From Brettanomyces bruxellensis (Eukaryota > Ascomycota > Pichiomycetes > Pichiales > Pichiaceae): DNA of 64,000 nucleotides. A program made the translations under genes and the position numbers. The stretch lies in contig NC_054686.1 of assembly GCF_011074885.1 (NCBI RefSeq), positions 868,001-932,000 of the forward strand, read 5' to 3'. Of the stretch, positions 27,977 to 37,793 are shown piece by piece; the first letter of the stretch is position 1; each line of letters opens with the position of its first letter. Below the pieces are notes generated by a model that was not told the DNA's origin, made no database searches, and was given only the letters and a program-made list of their open reading frames with translations.

Positions 27977-29356
27977 ATGGTATTCACAGAAGACGATACA
28001 AACTTCGAAAGTGCCGACAGAAAGGCTTTACTTAATGATGATATTCCAGATAAGTTTTCAGGTTGGGGACTTCTTTCTCTTATTGGTTGTTTCCTGTTTA
28101 ACGTCAATGCTTGGGGATTAGTTAATGCATATGCTCTATATTTACAGGCGTACATTAATGACGATCTTTTTCCAAATCCAAACAAGCTAGAATTCGCTGC
28201 AATCGGTGGATTTTTGTTCGGTGGAGGTATTATATTTGGGCCTTTCATGAATTACCTGGTTGGTGTTTTGGGAATGAAGACTGTAATTTTGTTGGGAACT
28301 GTCATTCAGTTCGTTGGAGGTTTGTTTGCATCATTTTGCACAAAAATGTGGCAGCTATATTGTACACAGGGTATTTTACAAGGAATAGGAACGGGTCTAA
28401 TTGTTATTCCTACAATTAACATTATTCCTCAATGGTTTAAAGAGGGACATGATGGTAAAAGAAACTATGCAATGGGAATCACTTGTGCTGGAGCTGGAAT
28501 TGGTGGTATCGTTTATAATGTTGGAATGGAACCAATACTTCGCCATAATAGCTGGAGATGGGCTCTTAGGACACAAACAATTATGGCTGCTGTTATGAAT
28601 ATCCTATCAATATTTCTTATCCGTACGAGGTCAAAAAACATCAAACCAATTTACAAATTCTATGATAAGGTTGTCTACAGAACGGTCGGAATTCAAATGA
28701 TGATGGTTTGGGAAATTTTTACAATGCTAGGATACATGACATTAATGTATAATCTTGGTGATTTTACGAGATCTCTAGGCTATGGAAATAAAGAGGCATC
28801 AGTTGTATCCACAATGGTTTCTGTTGGAATTGTTTATGGAAGACCAGTAATTGGGAGAATAGCAGATTACATTGGTCCAATCCACGCTAGCATACTTGCA
28901 AGTTGGTTTGTTAGTCTTTGCAGCTTTGCAATGTGGATTTCATGCAAAAATTATGCTACAGCAATTGTTTTTGCTTTGTTTGTGGGATCACTCATGGGTA
29001 CCATCTGGTTGACGATGGCAACAATAAATGCTGAAATTATCGGGTTACGTAAGTTTGGTATTGGAATGTCCATATCTTGGATTGCGGTTGGTGGCACTGG
29101 ACTAGTCTCACCTGTTATTGGAATGGCACTTAAGGGAGATGGTCCAACAAATAGAATACAATACCAACATCCGGCTATATTTGTTGGACTTTGTTACTTT
29201 GGAGCAGGATTATCATTATGCATTTTAAGAGGATGGATTATTGCACGAAATAAGCATGCCGATAATTGTGACACCGAAGATGAAAGACTCCGTGTCAAGG
29301 TTTCAATTCATGATGCAATAATTGAAATGCTTAAGTTCAAGGTAGAAAAAGTCTGA
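27977..29356 (+). CDS. MFS transporter, monocarboxylate porter-like (MCH family)
   Basis: The open frame extends back to a TTG at 27893, but the ATG at 27977 (MVFTEDDTNFES...) gives a normal 459-residue transporter with a short acidic cytosolic N-terminus. About twelve hydrophobic segments are visible, starting with GWGLLSLIGCFLFNVNAWGL. The sequence NAYALYLQAYINDDLFPNPN, the loop WFKEGHDGKRNYAMGITCAG and the GRPVIGRIADYIGP motif between helices 8 and 9 are typical of the fungal MCT-like MCH/ESBP6 group. Despite the family name, yeast MCH proteins have varied or unknown substrates (Mch5 carries riboflavin). It is probably a plasma-membrane protein. The gene is strikingly AT-rich, like its flanks. 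Confidence 0.8.
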   Translation: MVFTEDDTNFESADRKALLNDDIPDKFSGWGLLSLIGCFLFNVNAWGLVNAYALYLQAYINDDLFPNPNKLEFAAIGGFLFGGGIIFGPFMNYLVGVLGMKTVILLGTVIQFVGGLFASFCTKMWQLYCTQGILQGIGTGLIVIPTINIIPQWFKEGHDGKRNYAMGITCAGAGIGGIVYNVGMEPILRHNSWRWALRTQTIMAAVMNILSIFLIRTRSKNIKPIYKFYDKVVYRTVGIQMMMVWEIFTMLGYMTLMYNLGDFTRSLGYGNKEASVVSTMVSVGIVYGRPVIGRIADYIGPIHASILASWFVSLCSFAMWISCKNYATAIVFALFVGSLMGTIWLTMATINAEIIGLRKFGIGMSISWIAVGGTGLVSPVIGMALKGDGPTNRIQYQHPAIFVGLCYFGAGLSLCILRGWIIARNKHADNCDTEDERLRVKVSIHDAIIEMLKFKVEKV

Positions 29357-31193
29357 ACAAAAATTGCTTTTTTTCTTAGGACCAATGCTTTACATAATTA
29401 CCAAAAAAAGTTTCCCATTGTCTTCCGTAAATGATTTTTTAAAGACAATGCTGTGTACAAATCTTTTTTTGCATCCAAATGATCATGCGGATTAATGCAC
29501 ATTTAGTTTTTTTCCCCTCTCAGAATTTACAGATTCAACCACTAAGTAGAAGAACGTAGAAAAACAGAAACTATTGATTTAAACAAAACAGAAAAGCAAT
29601 GGCAAATACAAATAGTAGATATCCAACTTACAAAAAGAAAAGTAACAAAGAAAAAAAAATCGAAGCTGCAGATAACCAAACTTGTTCACAAGACTGCGTT
29701 GGATAACTCTAGCAAACAAATTAGGTAAAATCTACTTTCATCATCATCAACGCAACCAATATTTCTTTCCCTAAAAGCTTGTTTTCAATTGCTAAAACCT
29801 GAATCAAGGACAAGATAAATAACATCAAACCCTACAAGAATATATCACAATCCTTATAAGTTTTCTGCGACGGACCCTTTTTGATATTACACGAAAATCC
29901 TTGTATTCTCTTCAAGTAACTCGTTTCTAAGGAAATCAACATCATAGTCAATTTTAGGTGAAAATAAATTCATTGCTTTAGTAATATCTCTGGCAGAATA
30001 TGTTGTAGTACATTTGTATAATTAATTATCTTGAATTTCATTTGAGTGTCTCTTTAAACGATATTTTGCGATATAATTGTGATATATCTTTTCTTTTCCT
30101 GAATATTTTCATAATCCTGGGGAGGAATGTATATGCTTGTATTTCATCTGCTATATTTTTTTACAGTATCACTTTACCATATTTATTGATCAGAAATGAT
30201 TCAAAGTTTAGCCAATACACAGGAAAATTACGCTTTTTAATTCCTTTTTATTGATGAGCTGACCAAAGATGAGTGGAGGTAGCGAGAGGGTATTGATCTC
30301 CCTGAATTTAGCATAATCACGCACTACGCTTTCAAAATTCTTTCAAAAATATGTGTACCGTACCGATTAATGCTAGGCTATTTGACTTTGCATTAATGAC
30401 TTCCTTAAATCGGATCGGATGGTGATACGAAACTCGTGGGGGTCTTTTTGTTAAAAGTTTGGGATCTAATTCATGTACAGAACTAATTGTCATGTTGTAG
30501 ATCCTCGTTTAGGACACATTAATGTCTAATAATTGTCTAATAATTTTGTTAATTCTGAAAGGCTGCGTTACATGTACAGCAATTTCCATATGCTTTTCAG
30601 TGCTATTTTGTAAACTCCACGAAGAAAAAGGTTCTATTATGTTGCTTTTGGAACCATTAAAGATCCTTTTTTTATTTTTGGCTTCTCCTCTGGCCTGTAA
30701 TTTCTTGAATATCAAGAAGTCCTTGCTTTTACTGTGGAATACGATAAGATACACAACTATTTTCAATACAAGCCTCCCTCAAATGTAGTTTAAAAGAAAG
30801 TCTTCGGACAAAAAAAATTCAAGTGTATTACAAACATCATTATAAAGCAATTACTCCTTATTTTAAATTTATACTAGATCACATCACTAAGTCCCATGTC
30901 TATCAAAAATTTTAAAAATATTCGGGTAAATGCATTAAAGACCATTATTAAATCGGAACCTTTTTGTTATCATTATTATTATACATACAATCTGTATCTA
31001 TACGATTGCTTGGCTTTCGATAAAGGCATCACAAAAGATCTAATAGCAATAACTCTTGTGCTTGACCAAACTTTTCTGATACCTGTTATACATTGATCAT
31101 AAGACAAATTATCAAAAAGACCAAAATGCACCTCGAAGTAATCTTCATATTTCATATACTATGATGAGAAAATATGGATATTAATTCTCTTAT
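29357..31193. other. Gene-free AT-rich spacer
   Basis: About 1.8 kb between the convergent MFS and RTT107 genes. Only short unsupported frames are present (for example 29600-29707 encoding a Lys-rich 35-mer). I see no RNA gene or repeat. Confidence 0.4.
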
Positions 31194-33680
31194 TCAGAGA
31201 TGATTTTCGATAATGTATTTGTCCTTTTCCAAAAGCGTATTAAACACACACCAGACAGCCCAATTCCATTGGGCAATCAGATATTTTGGTTTCTTACCAT
31301 CCTTGGAAATTGTATTCTTGAAGTGTTTCATTAGAGCCTTTTCTTTAGGTGTGCACATTAAAATATAAGCACCATCATGTGGTGATTCTTCACCACATTT
31401 AATAAAAGACTTAGCTTTGTTATCAACTGTTTTGCACGACTTAGCTCCGAACATCTTTAAAATCTCACTAATGGTTTGCACCCCGTTTGTATCTGCCGAG
31501 ACGTTAAAATTAAAGCCACTAAAAAGTGTATTGCTGGAATTATCAATGAGATTTTGAATGGCATGAACTGATCCAAGTTTTGGATTAGCAAATAAAGATT
31601 TGGCTTTACGGTCCTTATCAAACCGAATGAGATGACCTAGCTGATACACATTGATATCAGGCTTCACCGCATCAAAGTCGGTAATTCTATGACATATATC
31701 GAGCGTGCCTAGAACATCACTCACAAATAATGGTGAAATAATGTATTTAGGGCTCATACTCAGCGCTTTCAGAAATTTCTCAGTCCTGAGAACAGTTGGT
31801 GCAATAATGCAATTAACATCCTTTCTTAATGTCTTCAATATTGTAATTCCAACCCTATTCAATTTTTTGTTGTCAGCACTCGTAAGATCCATATCACTAC
31901 CAGTCATAACTGCTATGACATTATATGCTTTATCATTGACATCATGCTTTGCCTTCTTTTTAGCAGGCTCTTCCTGTGAAGGTGTTTTCGCCCCCCTTTT
32001 AACGACTGGACTGCTACTTATTTCAGCATAGCCATCTACTGTCCCATCTGGAATATCAAAAACTGATATTTCCGGAGACTCCTCATTGACAGACGATTGA
32101 CTCTTTGACGGTTTCAAGTCTCTCTCCTCTGATTTATGATCAATAGTAGGCATCTTTTGTGATTCCTCCTTTGGTACATTTTTAACTTCTGCTGCCTTCC
32201 GCTTTTGAAGACCCGTACTAATACTTTTCTTTGGTGTAATGCTTTTATCATCATGAGGTTCGGTTACCCCATTTGTTTCATTCTTAGCTGATTCAACTTT
32301 TTGCTTTTCTTCAATCTCGCCAAGCTTGCCTGAAGTACTATTATGCCTTTCTTGTGTATTTTTCACTTCCATGCTCTTCTTGGGTTTACCCAATATAAGC
32401 TTTGTGGTACCTATAACGGCTACATCGTTTGAATCACGCGGAAAAACTAAGTACTTGGGATCCGTGTCGGGCATCATAATCCATTTAGCATAAGATTCTT
32501 CTAGCCAGAGATGATTAACTCGCTTTATTTTCCATTTCTCGGCAGCTTCGTATTTTCTTCCAAACGATTTTGCAACCAATAAATGCGTATTTTGGGCTTT
32601 CAAAGTCTTTGTGAATTTACCACCCATCAATTCTACCAATTTCTGCAAATACATTCTAGCATCACCGGCATAATTTGTAGCAGATGCCATGACATTTTCT
32701 ATTCCTTTAACTGTGCCTTTGGGAAATGGATAATGAAGCATCTTATCTAATGGCGAAGCCCATCTCCCGTTTAGCATCATCCAAAAGAGCCATTCGACAT
32801 TTCCAATCTCTTTTGAGCCATCTTCGAGTGCCTCATCATACACAGAGCCATACCGATATAAACAAAGTACACTGCCAGCAGTATTTTTTCGCTCCGGCTC
32901 ATTAACAAGCTGCCCACCGGAAATAGACTTTACGGCATATTTTAGGGAAGAAACCAACCGTTCTGAACAACCATAATCATCAGAAAGGTAGAAGCATTTT
33001 CCATCCAAAAATTGATGCTTACCAGAGACATCAACATTTTCAAAACTAGTTTTATCCCACTCGAGTGCAAAATTGGCTTCCTTTAAACGCTGGGCGCTTG
33101 CAATGCTTGCAAATAGCCATTCTGGTGCAACAGTCACGATTGCTGTCCTACGAAGATGCTTATTGTAATCTTTCACAATGCCACAGAGGTCATCTGAAGA
33201 ATTTGTGGTTATCAAATGTGTTAGGCTGCGAGTAATACCTTCGATATAAACACCACCAAATGTCTTAACAGCAGCTGCAATAACAGTTTTATCACCTTCA
33301 CAGACAGATGATGAACATGAGATCACGCATCGATTTAAAAAGAGACGACTGTCAACCGCATAACTTCTAACTGATTCCAATTTTCCGTGTGTGGCACTGT
33401 CAATAACCCAATCAGATGTGAGTACTGGCATCATCAGTGAATCTGAAGCCATGTCAAAGTTTGGAAATTCGGTTGTGTTAGAGATCACGTGTGTGAACTT
33501 GTTCAATATCTGTTCATCTTCTATCAATTCATCGTTTGCTTTTCTCACCGTGATCAAGTTCTCGACGGGCAGTTTCGTACTTTGAGAAATAAGCTGCTTC
33601 ATATAATCCACTTTCTCTAATTGTAGAGAATCCGACTCTATGACGAGAAGATGAAACCCGTCAAATATTCCAATAGCCAT
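31194..33680 (-). CDS. RTT107: Multi-BRCT genome-maintenance scaffold Rtt107
   Basis: This 828-residue protein has BRCT-like units in the N-terminal half: for example LFLNRCVISCSSSVCEGDKT leading to GGVYIEGITRSLTHLI, then WLFASIASAQRLKEANFALE, and a unit around LMGGKFTKTLKAQNTHLLVA. A Lys/Ser/Glu-rich linker (about 420-590) carries SQ sites and a basic KKKAKH cluster that may be a nuclear localisation signal. A C-terminal BRCT pair (about 590-828) includes GITILKTLRKDVNCIIAPTV and ISPLFVSDVLG. This 4+2 arrangement is that of Rtt107, which binds gamma-H2A and Slx4, Mms22 and Smc5/6 at stalled forks. S. cerevisiae Rtt107 is longer (about 1070), mainly in the linker. It is divergent from CLF1, with an MCB site between the two. 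Confidence 0.82.
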   Translation of the reverse strand: MAIGIFDGFHLLVIESDSLQLEKVDYMKQLISQSTKLPVENLITVRKANDELIEDEQILNKFTHVISNTTEFPNFDMASDSLMMPVLTSDWVIDSATHGKLESVRSYAVDSRLFLNRCVISCSSSVCEGDKTVIAAAVKTFGGVYIEGITRSLTHLITTNSSDDLCGIVKDYNKHLRRTAIVTVAPEWLFASIASAQRLKEANFALEWDKTSFENVDVSGKHQFLDGKCFYLSDDYGCSERLVSSLKYAVKSISGGQLVNEPERKNTAGSVLCLYRYGSVYDEALEDGSKEIGNVEWLFWMMLNGRWASPLDKMLHYPFPKGTVKGIENVMASATNYAGDARMYLQKLVELMGGKFTKTLKAQNTHLLVAKSFGRKYEAAEKWKIKRVNHLWLEESYAKWIMMPDTDPKYLVFPRDSNDVAVIGTTKLILGKPKKSMEVKNTQERHNSTSGKLGEIEEKQKVESAKNETNGVTEPHDDKSITPKKSISTGLQKRKAAEVKNVPKEESQKMPTIDHKSEERDLKPSKSQSSVNEESPEISVFDIPDGTVDGYAEISSSPVVKRGAKTPSQEEPAKKKAKHDVNDKAYNVIAVMTGSDMDLTSADNKKLNRVGITILKTLRKDVNCIIAPTVLRTEKFLKALSMSPKYIISPLFVSDVLGTLDICHRITDFDAVKPDINVYQLGHLIRFDKDRKAKSLFANPKLGSVHAIQNLIDNSSNTLFSGFNFNVSADTNGVQTISEILKMFGAKSCKTVDNKAKSFIKCGEESPHDGAYILMCTPKEKALMKHFKNTISKDGKKPKYLIAQWNWAVWCVFNTLLEKDKYIIENHL

Positions 33681-34009
33681 GATACTTCCTACTCCAGGTT
33701 ATTGTACTAGTTTGCAATTCCGTTACCTTAATTCCGAGTCGATCACTTCTGCTAAAATTGAAGAATTGGATCACTTAAAGTAAACTTTTCATGGATGGGT
33801 TCGCTCACGCGTTAACCAAAATCCTAAATCAGAAAATAGGACTGTCTCGAGAAGGTGATCTGAAAAAAAAAAAAAAAAAAAGTGTCTCCTTAATTTGATT
33901 GGCGCTGACCTGAATGATGTCTGGACTATATTATCATTAATATCATATCAAAGAATACTTCATATACTTCATACTTTTACAAACTCTGCCAATTTTTGGT
34001 AACTCAAAC
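33681..34009. promoter_or_regulatory. Divergent promoter RTT107 / CLF1 with MCB site
   Basis: ACGCGT at 33807-33812 is the MluI cell-cycle box bound by MBF in yeasts. It lies 127 bases upstream of RTT107, a replication-linked gene for which G1/S expression would make sense. An A18 tract (about 33861-33879) lies nearer CLF1. Confidence 0.6.
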
Positions 34010-35845
34010 ATGTCTGGAGTGGATAAAAATGCAGTTTCGGTAAAACCAACAAGCTCTCTTGAGCATCCTGCTAAGAAACAGATCACGGCTGAAAAGCTTG
34101 TGTCAGAAGCTTATAATGATCGGTTAACACCTCTAAAAACTCCTGAATACAAAATTACAGACGCTGAAGAACTTTATGCCTATCAGAGAAGAAAGAGACA
34201 GGAGTATGAAGCTGCAATTAGACGTAATAGGTTTAATTTTGGCCAATGGATAAGGTACGCACAGTTTGAGATTTCGCAGCATGACTTTCCAAGGGCAAGA
34301 TCCATACTTGAGAGAGCCCTTGATGTTGACAGTACCAACGTGTCGTTATGGGTCAGATATGTGCAAATTGAAATTAAAGGCGGAAATGTTAACCACGCAA
34401 GAAATTTATTAGAAAGAGCAACCAAAATTTTACCACGAGTGGATAAATTGTGGTATGAATATGTGACAGTGGAAGAATCGCTTGGAAATGTTATTGCAGT
34501 GCGGAATATATTCAAACAGTGGCTACCGTGGAAGCCAGGCAAGGATGTATGGAGACATTATATCCAGTTTGAACAGAGGTATAAGGAGTATGATAATTGC
34601 AGAGCCATATTTGAACAGTATGTTCTCGTATACCCAGTTTCCTCAGTTTGGCTTTCGTGGGCTGATTTTGAAAAACTCAGGGGTGATGTCATAAATATTA
34701 GAAACGTTTATAAGCTTGGTTTGCAATCACTCTCAAAAAGCCATGCTCTTGATGCCAAATTTTTGGAATCCTGGGCCAGATGGGAAGCAACGCAAGGCAA
34801 GATTGAGTCCTCCAGAAAGCTTTATGAGTTTGGACTAAAGGCATTAGACACCAGTGGAAAAACTAAATTGCAGAAGTTATATACTGCATTTGAAAAGAGA
34901 CATGGGTCTAAGGTATCCATCGAAAAAGCAACATTTGAAACCAGAAAGGCCGATTACGAGTCGGAATTATCAAAAACTCCTACAGACTTTGATAAGTGGT
35001 GGTTATATTTTGATTTGATTAGTGATCCTACGCTTCACTTGTCTGAGGATATAATCAGAGACTCTTTTAATAAAGCATTAGCACGACCACCTCGCACACA
35101 TGAGAAGCATGATTGGCTCCCTTACATATATCTTTGGCTTCGATATGCAACTTGGGAAGAAGTTCATAATGGGAATATTAATGGGTCAAGAGGTGTTTAT
35201 AAGTCTGCTTTATCTGCGATTCCCCACAAAAGGTTTACTTTCGCAAAACTTTGGATAAAGTATGCTGAATTTGAAATCAGAAATGGAACACTTAAGGATG
35301 CCCGATTGATTTTGGGACAATCCATGGGGAAGTGTCCAAATAAGAAGATAATGAGCTTTTATATTTCTCTCGAGATTCGATTGAGGGAGTACGATCGGGC
35401 AAGAAAGATTCTTGACAAATTGATATCAAGCTTTTCAGAGGATTATGATGTTTGGCTTGTCTATGTAGAATTTGAGGAGAATCTTGGGGAAACTCAGAGG
35501 GCTACAGCTATCGCAGAGCTTGCTCTTTCAAATGAACAGTATTTAAATGCCGAGGATAAGGAACAATTTCTGTCAGGAATCAGCGAGACCATCAAGAAGA
35601 GTTTGAAAGTGCATAAAGAAAAGGAAGAATCTTCCAAATTGGAAGAGGAGCACGATGACCATTTAAAAAGCGAAAACGTCTCAGTGCAAGATGATATTAT
35701 TGAAAATACTACAGGTACAGTGACACCAGGTGGTGATAACCTACTTGAAGAGCCACATAGCAACGATGTCAATACCGATTCAAGTGACATAAAAACCAAG
35801 TTGCGGGAACTACGTACTAGGTTCAAAAACAGATTTGAGGCGTAA
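34010..35845 (+). CDS. CLF1: Pre-mRNA splicing factor Clf1 (Syf3/Crooked neck)
   Basis: The protein has 611 residues and an ATG at 34010. About 14 HAT repeats run from residue 45 to about 530, with the recurring pattern W-x-x-YA-x-FE followed by RAR-x-I-x-ERAL (for example GQWIRYAQFEISQHDFPRAR and RSILERALDVDSTNVSLWVR). The N-terminal stretch before the repeats (QITAEKLVSEAYNDRLTPLK) is conserved in Crooked-neck proteins. Clf1 is a scaffold of the Prp19-associated (NTC) complex in the spliceosome and also links to replication origins in S. cerevisiae. The acidic, Ser-rich tail ends in KTKLRELRTRFKNRFEA. S. cerevisiae Clf1 has 687 residues, so this one is slightly short. Confidence 0.93.
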   Translation: MSGVDKNAVSVKPTSSLEHPAKKQITAEKLVSEAYNDRLTPLKTPEYKITDAEELYAYQRRKRQEYEAAIRRNRFNFGQWIRYAQFEISQHDFPRARSILERALDVDSTNVSLWVRYVQIEIKGGNVNHARNLLERATKILPRVDKLWYEYVTVEESLGNVIAVRNIFKQWLPWKPGKDVWRHYIQFEQRYKEYDNCRAIFEQYVLVYPVSSVWLSWADFEKLRGDVINIRNVYKLGLQSLSKSHALDAKFLESWARWEATQGKIESSRKLYEFGLKALDTSGKTKLQKLYTAFEKRHGSKVSIEKATFETRKADYESELSKTPTDFDKWWLYFDLISDPTLHLSEDIIRDSFNKALARPPRTHEKHDWLPYIYLWLRYATWEEVHNGNINGSRGVYKSALSAIPHKRFTFAKLWIKYAEFEIRNGTLKDARLILGQSMGKCPNKKIMSFYISLEIRLREYDRARKILDKLISSFSEDYDVWLVYVEFEENLGETQRATAIAELALSNEQYLNAEDKEQFLSGISETIKKSLKVHKEKEESSKLEEEHDDHLKSENVSVQDDIIENTTGTVTPGGDNLLEEPHSNDVNTDSSDIKTKLRELRTRFKNRFEA

Positions 35846-35928
35846 CACAAATGTATATTAGTCGAAATTATATTAATAGAAAACTTAATGCGGGTTAGTC
35901 ATTGCAAATGCATATTTATATCTAGAGT

Positions 35929-37245
35929 TCAGTTTTCGGTAACCTTTGTGGCGTCCTGGTGGCAAACATTCCTGATCTTGCCGAAAGGAATTTCAAATAT
36001 GACGGTGTTGATCAGGCAATATGTTGTTATGAGAAAAAGCATAACCGAATATATTGTACCCACAATGTGGAATCCTTGTATGTTTGTAGTCTTGAACATC
36101 TCGTTAAAAGACAATGCCATGGTACCAAGGGGGAAGGTGCTTGCCCACATTGTTCTTATGAATGTTGGTGGCTTTCCACAGTAAATGACAGACATGAAAG
36201 AGATAACTGTAAAGCAGACACCGACAGATGCTAAAACCAAAGCAATGCAAACACCGAAAAAGTTAAGTACTGATTCAATGCTTAACAATATCTCTTGAGA
36301 GTAATCTGTGCCCAATCCCATCCATTTTAGACCACTGTGGTGAGCTATAAAATGGCCAACATCCTTGTAATTTAATTGAATTGCCCAACCGCCTTGGCCG
36401 AGAATACCTATTGGAATAAAGCAGGTGTAAATTGCCGGCTTCGGTGGCAATCCGTGTATGAAAAGTCGCTCGAAATAGACGCTAACGATGAATATTGAGA
36501 GTACAACAGCATTAGCGAAAAGCAGAAATGTGATTATGTTTGATGAGATCTGCCATTTGGGATTGTCCATGAAAGAAACAGATATTAGAGATCCAGTTGA
36601 AGCAACAACGGTCAAAGTCACGATTGGTAGAAGAATAGTGGCATTTATATCCTCTGGCTTAATCTTATTACACGCAAACATGAGAAATGTGACTCCCCAA
36701 CCAACAAGGATACTAAAAGCAACATTTATCCACCAGAGAACATAGACAAATACGTACCAGTCCGGTTTCATGAAATAGATCATGTTGATCAAGGTAGATG
36801 TGCCCATGACTTCGCATCCGAGGAATACATTCAAACGGTGATCATAAAGTACGTCTTTAAACGAGGTCTTGTATCTGTCACAAAGAAAGAAATATTTCAT
36901 TATGAACAGTAGGTGGATCACAATAAAGCATGTTAGGTTAATGTAGAAGTACGCAATACCCAAGTATCTTGAACCGTATCTTATACACTCAATCGGGAAG
37001 TTGTATAGGATACCAGATGTAATTCCAACACCCATGGTTATCACAAAATGCATGGGGTGAAGATTGTCAAGTATTATATCTAGCACCTGAAAGCATTTGC
37101 GTGTTTCTTGATGGCCCAATACTGAACTAGTAGGTGATGCGGTAAGGGTATCGTTATCATCATTTTTACTTGAACATCGTTCTTCGCACTCTGAAACAAC
37201 ACCATCATCATTTTCATTCACACGAATTTGACTCTCTATATCCAT
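35929..37245 (-). CDS. SSU1: Sulfite efflux pump Ssu1 (TDT family)
   Basis: The protein has 438 residues and an ATG at 37245. A hydrophilic acidic N-terminus (about 60 residues) precedes about ten membrane spans. The first carries HPMHFVITMGVGITSGILYN, matching the F/Y-V-x-x-MG-T/V-G-I-S/T-x-I-LYNFP signature of Ssu1 and the tellurite-resistance/dicarboxylate transporter family. Other family marks are LFLGCEVMG-like F-x-G (HRLNVFLGCEVMGTSTLINM), IGILGQGGWAIQLN and RTMWASTFPLGTMALSFNEM. Ssu1 exports sulfite across the plasma membrane and sets sulfite tolerance. The long upstream region carries sulfur-regulon motifs (see the separate entries), suggesting control by Cbf1/Met4/Met31-32. The C-terminal tail is short. 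Confidence 0.9.
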   Translation of the reverse strand: MDIESQIRVNENDDGVVSECEERCSSKNDDNDTLTASPTSSVLGHQETRKCFQVLDIILDNLHPMHFVITMGVGITSGILYNFPIECIRYGSRYLGIAYFYINLTCFIVIHLLFIMKYFFLCDRYKTSFKDVLYDHRLNVFLGCEVMGTSTLINMIYFMKPDWYVFVYVLWWINVAFSILVGWGVTFLMFACNKIKPEDINATILLPIVTLTVVASTGSLISVSFMDNPKWQISSNIITFLLFANAVVLSIFIVSVYFERLFIHGLPPKPAIYTCFIPIGILGQGGWAIQLNYKDVGHFIAHHSGLKWMGLGTDYSQEILLSIESVLNFFGVCIALVLASVGVCFTVISFMSVIYCGKPPTFIRTMWASTFPLGTMALSFNEMFKTTNIQGFHIVGTIYSVMLFLITTYCLINTVIFEIPFGKIRNVCHQDATKVTEN

Positions 37246-37519
37246 TTGAGTTTTTGAATTGTGTTTGCTTGCTCTGCTCGTTTAATAACCCTGGAGTATA
37301 TGTGAAAGAAGAATATTTCCACATACTTTAGCACTTATATCATCACTTATATAATTGACAAACCCGTTCTCTTATATACAGTATAGGTACTACAGTCTTA
37401 GTCACCTACGGCTTTTGATGTTATAAGAATTTTCGTTACATTTCATACACATGCTATCGTATTTATAGTTGGGGTTAGCGGATCAAATCCCGTTGAAAAA
37501 TGCCCCGTCAGGAAAGCTG

Positions 37520-37542
37520 AAACTGTGGCACAAAACACGTGA
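37520..37542. promoter_or_regulatory. Composite Met31/32 + Cbf1 element upstream of SSU1
   Basis: AAACTGTGGC is the full Met31/Met32 consensus. Six bases later comes CACGTGA, the Cbf1 core. Close pairing of the two is the arrangement known from S. cerevisiae MET genes controlled by Met4. In S. cerevisiae SSU1 itself is known mainly for control by Fzf1, so this points to different wiring. Confidence 0.75.
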
Positions 37543-37600
37543 CCAGTGCCCGCCCATGGGTAATCAACTATTAAGTTTACCGGGCGGGGAAGCAGATCAG

Positions 37601-37607
37601 TCACGTG
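37601..37607 (+). promoter_or_regulatory. Second TCACGTG (Cbf1-type) in SSU1 promoter
   Basis: A perfect TCACGTG about 60 bases from the composite element. The repeated occurrence in one spacer strengthens the case that both are functional. Confidence 0.65.
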
Positions 37608-37793
37608 CAATCAAAAATCATTTTTTTTTTCCCCCCCCCCCCTTTCCGTGTCTTTCCGAACTCCGATATGCTAAGTATGACTCTTTGAAAATTAACTCCG
37701 GATGGACTTCTGAACAATAGCCAGCAGCATTTATCAAATTACTCACCCATTCATTCAGTCAATAAAAAGACAGCCGTACGTTCAACGGACATC

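Larger units (their letters stand above)
37246..37793. promoter_or_regulatory. SSU1 promoter
   Basis: This spacer is upstream only of SSU1, because SPS19 ends into it. It holds AAACTGTGGC (37520-37529), CACGTGA (37536-37542), TCACGTG (37601-37607), an inverted CCCGCCC/GGGCGGG pair (37549-37555 and 37582-37588) and a T10-C12 junction (37621-37642). Confidence 0.7.
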
